NCBI GenBank assembly: GCA_947305245.1
Contig: CAMZDG010000007.1
Coordinates: 1 to 64,000 of the forward strand
DNA length: 64,000 nucleotides
Direction: 5' to 3'
From: an uncultured Lachnospiraceae bacterium
GTDB lineage: Bacteria > Bacillota > Clostridia > Lachnospirales > Lachnospiraceae
Both the position numbers and the translations under genes were made by a program. This document shows, in pieces, positions 58,880-64,000 of this stretch. Numbering within the stretch: position 1 is the stretch's first letter; every line of letters starts with the position of its first letter. Under the pieces are notes generated by a model. That model saw only the letters and a list, made by a program, of their open reading frames with translations, was not told the DNA's origin and did no database searches.

Positions 58880-59863
58880 ATGCAAGAATTATTAGGGCGG
58901 ATATTTGGAAATAAACTTGAAAAATACGAGGCGGTAAGATATTCCCTGCCATTATACCTGAAAGACGGGAGAAGTTTTTTTGTCGTTACCGTTTGTGGGC
59001 AATCTTTTGTCATTGTACGTTTTTTGACGACGGAGCGCTTTAACATTAATACGCTAAAGAAGCAAATGGCGACGTATAAGAATTCCCTTAAGGAAAGTAT
59101 TGCATACGGATTCGACAAGGTCAGTACCTTTCAACGCAAAAGCCTGATTGAAAATGAAGTACCATTTGTGGCCCTTAACGGACAGGTGTATCTTCCGTTC
59201 ATTGGTGCTTATTTCGAAAAAAGCGTGAAGAGTGAAGAAACCGTTCCTGAAAAGTTTACTTGGGGTGCACAACTTCTATTTTTGCTGTTCCTTTATGAGA
59301 ATAATGCTTATACAAAGACCGAGGCGATTAAAAGGTTAATGGTTAAGCCAATGACTGTTACCAGGGCTTCAAGGATACTGGTGGAAAAGGGCTTAATCAA
59401 GGAGAAAAAAAGGGGAAATGAAGTATGGATGACCATTGCTGAAGAAGACAGAAAGGCATTTTACGTGAAAGGTGAGAGATACCTGATCAATCCGGTTCAT
59501 GACGTCATATACGTTCCAAATGGAAGGGTCGCCGGAAAAGTGCCCGCCGCCGGAGAATATAGCCTTTCGCTAAGATCTGACTTTGGTTATCCTGAGTACG
59601 TGGAATATGCTTTTTACAAGGATGATCCCGGGATAAAGGACATGGCTGGCATAGATCCAAGTCTTGACGCATCAGGAAATCTGGCGCGGTTCCAAAAATG
59701 GAGGTATGATCCTAAACTTTTTTCCGGAAACGTTTTCGAGAAAGAAATGGTGGACCCGGTTTCGCTGATATGTTCCTTAAGTGACGTAAAAGACGAAAGG
59801 ATACACAAGTGCCTTGAACAAGTTAAGGAGGAAATCTGGAAATGGCAAACAACGAGGAACTAA
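58880..59863 (+). CDS. AbiEi-like antitoxin (type IV toxin-antitoxin)
   Basis: ATG 58880 has AGAAGGTG 6 nt upstream. The 327-residue protein has a winged helix in its middle: AYTKTEAIKRLMVKPMTVTRASRILVEKGLIKEKKRG (residues about 150-185). The C-terminal domain resembles AbiEi-type regulators (SLRSDFGYPEYVEYAFYKDD). Context supports this: the next overlapping ORF starts like an AbiEii nucleotidyltransferase. AbiEi represses its promoter and counteracts AbiEii. The call rests on the layout and partner more than on a diagnostic motif. Confidence 0.6.
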   Translation: MQELLGRIFGNKLEKYEAVRYSLPLYLKDGRSFFVVTVCGQSFVIVRFLTTERFNINTLKKQMATYKNSLKESIAYGFDKVSTFQRKSLIENEVPFVALNGQVYLPFIGAYFEKSVKSEETVPEKFTWGAQLLFLLFLYENNAYTKTEAIKRLMVKPMTVTRASRILVEKGLIKEKKRGNEVWMTIAEEDRKAFYVKGERYLINPVHDVIYVPNGRVAGKVPAAGEYSLSLRSDFGYPEYVEYAFYKDDPGIKDMAGIDPSLDASGNLARFQKWRYDPKLFSGNVFEKEMVDPVSLICSLSDVKDERIHKCLEQVKEEIWKWQTTRN

Positions 59864-59958
59864 AGAACAACCTAAGATCATTTAGGGAGACTTTTAAGGA
59901 TTATGCGGAATACTACACGGTTATAGGCGGAACCGCATTTAGGTGTTGTGGATTCTGA
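59842..59958 (+). pseudogene. Truncated AbiEii-like nucleotidyltransferase toxin (N-terminal fragment)
   Basis: ATG 59842 overlaps the AbiEi-like stop by 22 nt. The 38 residues end with FKDYAEYYTVIGGTAFRCCGF. The YTVIGGTA segment is the start of the nucleotidyltransferase glycine motif of AbiEii proteins. Homology stops after GGTAF and a TGA follows; the catalytic acids and the remaining roughly 250 residues are missing. The toxin is therefore inactive. Confidence 0.65.
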
Positions 59959-60005
59959 GACAAACTGAGAAGTTCGGCATCAAAGTTATTCCCCGCGTTT
60001 GACAC

Positions 60006-60034
60006 TTGACGTGTAAGTGCCTGGCGGATATAAT
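60006..60034 (+). promoter_or_regulatory. Promoter of tRNA-Leu
   Basis: TTGACG (60006-60011), 17 bp, TATAAT (60029-60034), 34 bp before the tRNA. Confidence 0.9.
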
Positions 60035-60068
60035 AAAAAGGTCGCTGAAGGTGATCTGGCGACGCTTT

Positions 60069-60148
60069 GCGGATATGGCGGAATTGGCAGACGCGCCAGA
60101 TTTAGGTTCTGGTGGGTGACCGTGCAGGTTCAAGTCCTGTTATCCGCA
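60069..60148 (+). tRNA. tRNA-Leu(UAG)
   Basis: A class II tRNA of 80 nt. The acceptor stem is GCGGATA/TATCCGC, the anticodon arm CCAGA-TTTAGGT-TCTGG has anticodon TAG, the variable arm is TGGGTGACCGTGC, and the T-loop is GGTTCAAGTCC. It stands at the right edge of the accessory island. Confidence 0.95.
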
Positions 60149-60160
60149 CTTCATATTATG

Positions 60161-60192
60161 GCTTTCCATGAGGCATCATGGAGAGCTTTTCT
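60161..60192 (+). terminator. Terminator of tRNA-Leu
   Basis: GCTTTCCATGA-GGCA-TCATGGAGAGC (60161-60186) followed by TTTTCTATTTT. Confidence 0.88.
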
Positions 60193-60366
60193 ATTTTGAT
60201 GCGCGGCAGGGTGTAAAGTGCATAACAAACGACCTCAAAGATTGGCTAAAGTCGCTCTAGGTTTTTGCGGGAAAACATGATAGAATGTAAACGGAGCGGT
60301 CTGCTCTCTGAACACTTTAGGAACGAAGGCGGTTTTGGGAACGCTTTCTGCGTAAGGAGGGAAGGT

Positions 60367-61698
60367 ATGTACGGGGCAATATTTGGGGATATTATCGGAA
60401 GTCCATATGAGTTTGACATGGGCGATAAGTCGAAGGAGTTTGAGCTTTTTTCCGAGAAGAGTTATTTCACGGACGATACCGTTATGACCATTGCCGTTGG
60501 GGAGGCATTGCTCGAGGCGGGAAAGAACGCGTCCACGGAGGAGATTGAAAAGAAGGTCACGGCTTCCATGCAAAGGTGGGGGCATAAGTATCCTGATGCC
60601 GGATATGGCGGAAGGTTCTATCAGTGGCTTCGCATGGGCGAGGATGCAAAGCCTTATGGCAGCTACGGAAACGGCTCCGCAATGCGCGTGAGCGCGGCAG
60701 GATGGCTGTATGATGACCTGGGGCGCACGAGGGGCGTTGCCGCGGCGACGGCGAGGGTGACGCATAATCATCCCGAGGGCGTCAAGGGCGCGGAGGCGAC
60801 GGCCAGCGTGATCTTTATGGCGAGAAATAAGAAGCCGAAGGACGAGATCAAGAGTTATGTGGAGAAGGTCTTCGGCTATGATCTGTCCAGGAAGCTGGAT
60901 GACATTCGACCGACGTATCATCACGTAGAGGATTGCATGCACACTGTTCCGGAGGCGATCATTGCGTTTCTGGAAGGGAATTCTTATGAGGACGTGGTGC
61001 GGAATGCTGTTTCCCTGGGCGGGGACACGGATACGCTGGCAGCCATTGCGGGAGCGATGGCGGAGGCGTATTATGGCATTCCCGTGGGAATTGTCATGCG
61101 GGGTGAGGCTTATCTGAATCCTGAGATTGTTCGCGCGCTGGAGCGGTTCGACAGGGCGCTCGGACGGGATCCTTTGCTGGAAAGTAACCCTTATGATGAC
61201 AATCGCCGGATCAAGAGATCCGTGGAGGCATTTTATGAGCACGGGACGGAGGAGAACTTTATGTTGTTCCGTGACACGCTGGTGCAGCGCATGCTGGAGG
61301 ATGGCCAGGTGCTGACGCCGATGCGGGAGGAAAGCGCGGCGAAGTCCTCTGACGCGCGGGATCATGGAAATGGTGCGCTTCGCAGTGCCTCGAAGGACAG
61401 GCAGGGCGATCCGCTGACTTATAATCGTGAGATGCATCTTGTCGTTGACGTGGTCAAGGAGCAGAGCGGCAAGGAGTGGATCCCGATGTTTACGGATGAG
61501 GGAGAGCTTTCCGTCGGGAAGAAGCGCGGCATCTGCGTGAATCGCGCGATCCAGGACGTCCTGGCCTATGGGCTTCGTGATCCGAAGATTTCCGGCGTGG
61601 TGCTCAATCCCTTCGGAAAGTCCATGGTACTGAATAAGGACCTGATCGAAATGCTCCTCGAAACAATGGAAAAGCAGCGGAAGAATCGCAGGACGTAA
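60367..61698 (+). CDS. ADP-ribosylglycohydrolase fused to an SseB-like domain
   Basis: AAGGAGGG precedes ATG 60367; the frame is open upstream but without homology. The N-terminal domain (about 1-255) is an ADP-ribosylglycohydrolase: GAIFGDIIGSPYEF, SYFTDDTVMTIAVGEA, YGNGSAMRVSAAGWL, and the metal-binding SLGGDTDTLAAIAGAMAEAYYG. The C-terminal part (about 290-435) has the SseB N-terminal-domain pattern WIPMFTDEGELSVGKKRG, then GVVLNPFGKSMVLNKDLI. The enzyme would remove ADP-ribose from proteins or hydrolyse related N- or O-glycosides. The two-domain fusion is unusual. Confidence 0.88.
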   Translation: MYGAIFGDIIGSPYEFDMGDKSKEFELFSEKSYFTDDTVMTIAVGEALLEAGKNASTEEIEKKVTASMQRWGHKYPDAGYGGRFYQWLRMGEDAKPYGSYGNGSAMRVSAAGWLYDDLGRTRGVAAATARVTHNHPEGVKGAEATASVIFMARNKKPKDEIKSYVEKVFGYDLSRKLDDIRPTYHHVEDCMHTVPEAIIAFLEGNSYEDVVRNAVSLGGDTDTLAAIAGAMAEAYYGIPVGIVMRGEAYLNPEIVRALERFDRALGRDPLLESNPYDDNRRIKRSVEAFYEHGTEENFMLFRDTLVQRMLEDGQVLTPMREESAAKSSDARDHGNGALRSASKDRQGDPLTYNREMHLVVDVVKEQSGKEWIPMFTDEGELSVGKKRGICVNRAIQDVLAYGLRDPKISGVVLNPFGKSMVLNKDLIEMLLETMEKQRKNRRT

Positions 61699-61724
61699 GT
61701 GACAACTAGGAAGGAAAGACAGTC

Positions 61725-62660
61725 ATGGAAATATTATTACAGATACTTTTATTGGTGGTTGGCTTTGTGCTTTTGATGAAGGGCGCGGACTGGTTCGTCG
61801 ACGGCGCGGCCTCCATTGCGGACAGACTTGGGATCCCGCAGCTGGTGATCGGTCTGACCATCGTGGCAATGGGAACTTCGTTGCCGGAAGCGGCAGTCAG
61901 TATCTCCGCCGCGATGAAGGGAAGCGCGGCCATCACCATTGGCAACGTGCTTGGAAGCAACATTATGAACGTGCTGGTGATCCTTGGTCTGACCAGTGTG
62001 ATCTGTGTGATCCCGGTGCAAAAGTCGACGGCGTATTATGAGATCCCCTTTGTCATCCTGATCACCATTGTCCTCGCGGGTCTTGGGCTTTGGGACAATC
62101 AGGTGAGTAGGCTGGATGGAGGGATCCTCTGGGCGCTGATGATCCTTTATCTTCTGTATCTTTGGAAGATGGCAAAGAATGGAAAGCCTCAGGAGGAAGA
62201 GGAGCAGGAAGAAAAGAAGAAGCCCATCTGGCTGCTCATCCTCATGCTCATCGTCGGTGCGGTGATGATCGTCAAGGGAAGTGACGTGACGGTGGATGCG
62301 GCCTGCGCGATCGCGAAGATGTTCGGCATGGAAGAGCGTTTCATCGGGCTTACGATCATCGCCTTTGGCACTTCGCTTCCGGAGCTGGTGACCAGCGTGA
62401 CGGCGGCACTGAAGAAAAAGCCGGACATCGCCGTTGGAAACATCGTGGGAAGCAATATCTTCAACATTCTGTTCGTGGTGGGTACCACGGCGCTGATCAC
62501 GCCCGTGCAATATGCTTTCAGCTTCCTTGTGGACAGCATCGCGGCTCTTGCGGCAGCAGTGCTGCTGTTCCTTTGCGTGATCAAGAATCGTAGGCTCGGC
62601 AGGCTTGGCGGCGTGCTGATGCTCATCGGATATGCTTGTTACTTTGCCTATATCTTGTAA
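61725..62660 (+). CDS. Calcium/sodium antiporter (YrbG-type CaCA)
   Basis: The 311-residue protein has ten membrane segments in two inverted halves. Each half carries the alpha-repeat: GLTIVAMGTSLPEAAVSISAAMKGS with GNVLGSNIMN, and GLTIIAFGTSLPELVTSVTAALKK with GNIVGSNIFN. An acidic loop (EEEEQEEKKK) joins the halves. It should extrude Ca2+ in exchange for Na+. It starts 26 nt after the glycohydrolase gene. Confidence 0.94.
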   Translation: MEILLQILLLVVGFVLLMKGADWFVDGAASIADRLGIPQLVIGLTIVAMGTSLPEAAVSISAAMKGSAAITIGNVLGSNIMNVLVILGLTSVICVIPVQKSTAYYEIPFVILITIVLAGLGLWDNQVSRLDGGILWALMILYLLYLWKMAKNGKPQEEEEQEEKKKPIWLLILMLIVGAVMIVKGSDVTVDAACAIAKMFGMEERFIGLTIIAFGTSLPELVTSVTAALKKKPDIAVGNIVGSNIFNILFVVGTTALITPVQYAFSFLVDSIAALAAAVLLFLCVIKNRRLGRLGGVLMLIGYACYFAYIL

Positions 62661-62701
62661 TGGATCTTTACCGCCTTATGTTGTGAACTTGAGGGTTACC
62701 A

Positions 62702-64000
62702 ATGAAAAAGATTATTTTAAGGGCATATGTCATTGTTGGCATCTTGTTTTTGTTCTTGTTCTTATATGGCCTTTTTAATCTGAGATTAAGCGTTCAGCGG
62801 AAATACCCCTTGACGGGATACAGTGAGATCACGGAATATTCCATGTCAACGGTGAGGGACGAGGAGGCTCCCCTGGGAGAGAAGATCGTCATCAGTTTTC
62901 GCTTAAAGGACGTTCGGTCTGATTTTAATACCTTATTATTTCTGACGGCGCATCAAAACGTGGTCGTCTATCTTGGCTCGGAGCAGGTGTATCACATGGA
63001 GGTCAATCCCGGTGTCATCCTGCCGAAGAGCCCCGGCGTGGTATACAATGAAGTGGTCTTCAATGACGTTGACAACGGCAGGACCGTCCGGATCGAGCTG
63101 TTTCCGGTGTATGCCTCGGCCTATAAGATCCCTGATTTTATGCTCGGCAATGGCTATCAGATCATCAAGGTGATCCTGCTTTCCAACCTGCCGATCCTTT
63201 CGCTGTGCTTTTGCGTGATCGTCATTGGCGTTCTCCAGATCATCATTGCCCTGGTAAGCGGCAAGGAAGTGGAGAATCTTCCGATCGCGCTGACTCATTC
63301 TGCATTCACCATCGTTGTCGGCCTGTGGAAAATGCTGGACAGCGATTTTGTTGCGCTCTTTACGAAGTCTTTGCCGGTGCTCTCGGTGCTTCCCTTTATT
63401 GTCATGATGTTCTTCCCGCTGATGATGAAGAAGGTGATCTTTGACCTTCTCGGCACGGATCGGTCTTTCGTTTGGCAGGCGCCGGATTGGGTGACGCTCT
63501 TTGGGATCATTATCATGTTCGTGGAGCAGTTCTTTGGCATTGCGGATTTTAGGGAGAGCATGTGGATTTCTGAGGCCTGCCTGGCGTTCTGCTATCTGTG
63601 TGCATTCATTGGGATCGGCACCTATGTCAAGAACAATGGAGTCGACAAGGACGTGAGGGCAAGCTTTTTCTGCGCGGTCCTTGGCATGATGTGGATGGCG
63701 ATCGACATTTATACCTATCTGGGAACCTCCGGCGTGACGAAATTCCCCGTCAGCATGTTCCTGTTCCTGATCTTCCTGATCTTTATGATCTATAAGCGGA
63801 TGAAGGCGTCCAGGGAAGGCATGGAGGTCGGAATGCAGGCAAGGCAGTATAAGAAGCTTGCTTATCATGATGCGCTGACCGGATTCTTTAACCGCGCCGC
63901 CTATACGGAGTATCTGGCGGGAAGTGAGTATGACCCGAAGAGCTGTATCCTCGTGGCGTTTGACCTCAATAATCTGAAAAAGTGTAATGATACCTTAGGA
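62702..64000 (+). CDS. Membrane GGDEF protein, cut by the window end
   Basis: ATG 62702 follows GAGGG. The frame stays open to base 64000 (433 residues visible). It has an N-terminal membrane helix (5-24), an extracytoplasmic beta-rich domain of about 130 residues, seven or so membrane helices (about 155-375) as in 7TM-DISM receptors, and the start of a GGDEF domain: LAYHDALTGFFNRAAYTEYL and VAFDLNNLKKCNDTLG. The GGDEF motif itself lies beyond the window, so cyclase activity cannot be judged. Confidence 0.85.
   Translation, partial: MKKIILRAYVIVGILFLFLFLYGLFNLRLSVQRKYPLTGYSEITEYSMSTVRDEEAPLGEKIVISFRLKDVRSDFNTLLFLTAHQNVVVYLGSEQVYHMEVNPGVILPKSPGVVYNEVVFNDVDNGRTVRIELFPVYASAYKIPDFMLGNGYQIIKVILLSNLPILSLCFCVIVIGVLQIIIALVSGKEVENLPIALTHSAFTIVVGLWKMLDSDFVALFTKSLPVLSVLPFIVMMFFPLMMKKVIFDLLGTDRSFVWQAPDWVTLFGIIIMFVEQFFGIADFRESMWISEACLAFCYLCAFIGIGTYVKNNGVDKDVRASFFCAVLGMMWMAIDIYTYLGTSGVTKFPVSMFLFLIFLIFMIYKRMKASREGMEVGMQARQYKKLAYHDALTGFFNRAAYTEYLAGSEYDPKSCILVAFDLNNLKKCNDTLG

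Noticed and set aside
60235..61437. 400-codon minus-strand frame opposite the ADP-ribosylglycohydrolase
   Set aside because: The plus-strand gene has full family motifs and a strong ribosome site; the antisense frame is a composition artefact.

Overview
The window looks like the chromosome of a spore-forming, Gram-positive anaerobe of the Clostridia, most likely a Lachnospiraceae member. The evidence is spoVAD and spoVAE, an HrcA/CIRCE heat-shock operator, a cytoplasmic cellobiose phosphorylase, LytTR and XRE regulators, several small families that I know mainly from Lachnospiraceae (DUF5721, DUF6171, DUF1294), near-consensus sigma-A promoters and strong AGGAGG ribosome sites. Species is not resolvable from the sequence alone.

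Positions 1-26900 are mostly core genome with moderate GC. They hold the end of ilvE, a PpiC-type foldase, CIRCE-controlled htpG, an SH3 protein, spoVAD and spoVAE with ridA between them, an LTA-synthase-like sulfatase, a LytTR regulator, a PfkB kinase, a candidate structured RNA (12222-12552), a c-di-GMP gene group with a split sensor/degenerate GGDEF pair and an intact diguanylate cyclase, a small M50-like protease, an XRE membrane regulator, two unusual repeat arrays (17808-17965 and 18261-18662), cellobiose phosphorylase, an rRNA methyltransferase-rdgB-phosphodiesterase operon, a sodium:solute symporter and a tRNA cluster (Arg-His-Gln-Lys).

Positions 26930-28560 hold almost no protein genes. 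They carry four consecutive short transcription units, each with a promoter of 17-bp spacing and a related terminator hairpin; the first encodes a 47-residue membrane peptide. An AT-rich exopolysaccharide operon follows (28273-42253): a promoter and leader with a 15-bp hairpin, a VOC protein, the initiating sugar transferase, an epimerase, three GT4 glycosyltransferases, a GT-C-like membrane protein, a coupled phosphodiesterase/nucleotidyltransferase/kinase-like trio, a flippase, a pyruvyltransferase and a uridine kinase. Composition then rises for the UDP-L-FucNAc genes capE, capG and capF (42339-47844), which are split by an AT-rich gene for a PIN-like nuclease with membrane segments.

Positions 47845-60068 form a defence and accessory island. 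A 327-bp copy of the capF 3' end recurs at 52451-52777 and brackets a Cap4-like nuclease/SMC ATPase/small-protein operon that resembles Lamassu, together with degraded genes. Beyond it lie a two-TM protein with a small basic partner, a second TM coiled-coil protein, a DNA-binding-like protein whose paralogue at 48456 is interrupted, a coupled SDH-type protease/Panacea/110-residue module, an XRE repressor, and an AbiEi antitoxin whose AbiEii partner is truncated. tRNA-Leu(UAG) marks the right edge. Core genes resume with an ADP-ribosylglycohydrolase-SseB fusion, a Ca2+/Na+ exchanger and a membrane GGDEF protein cut by the window end.
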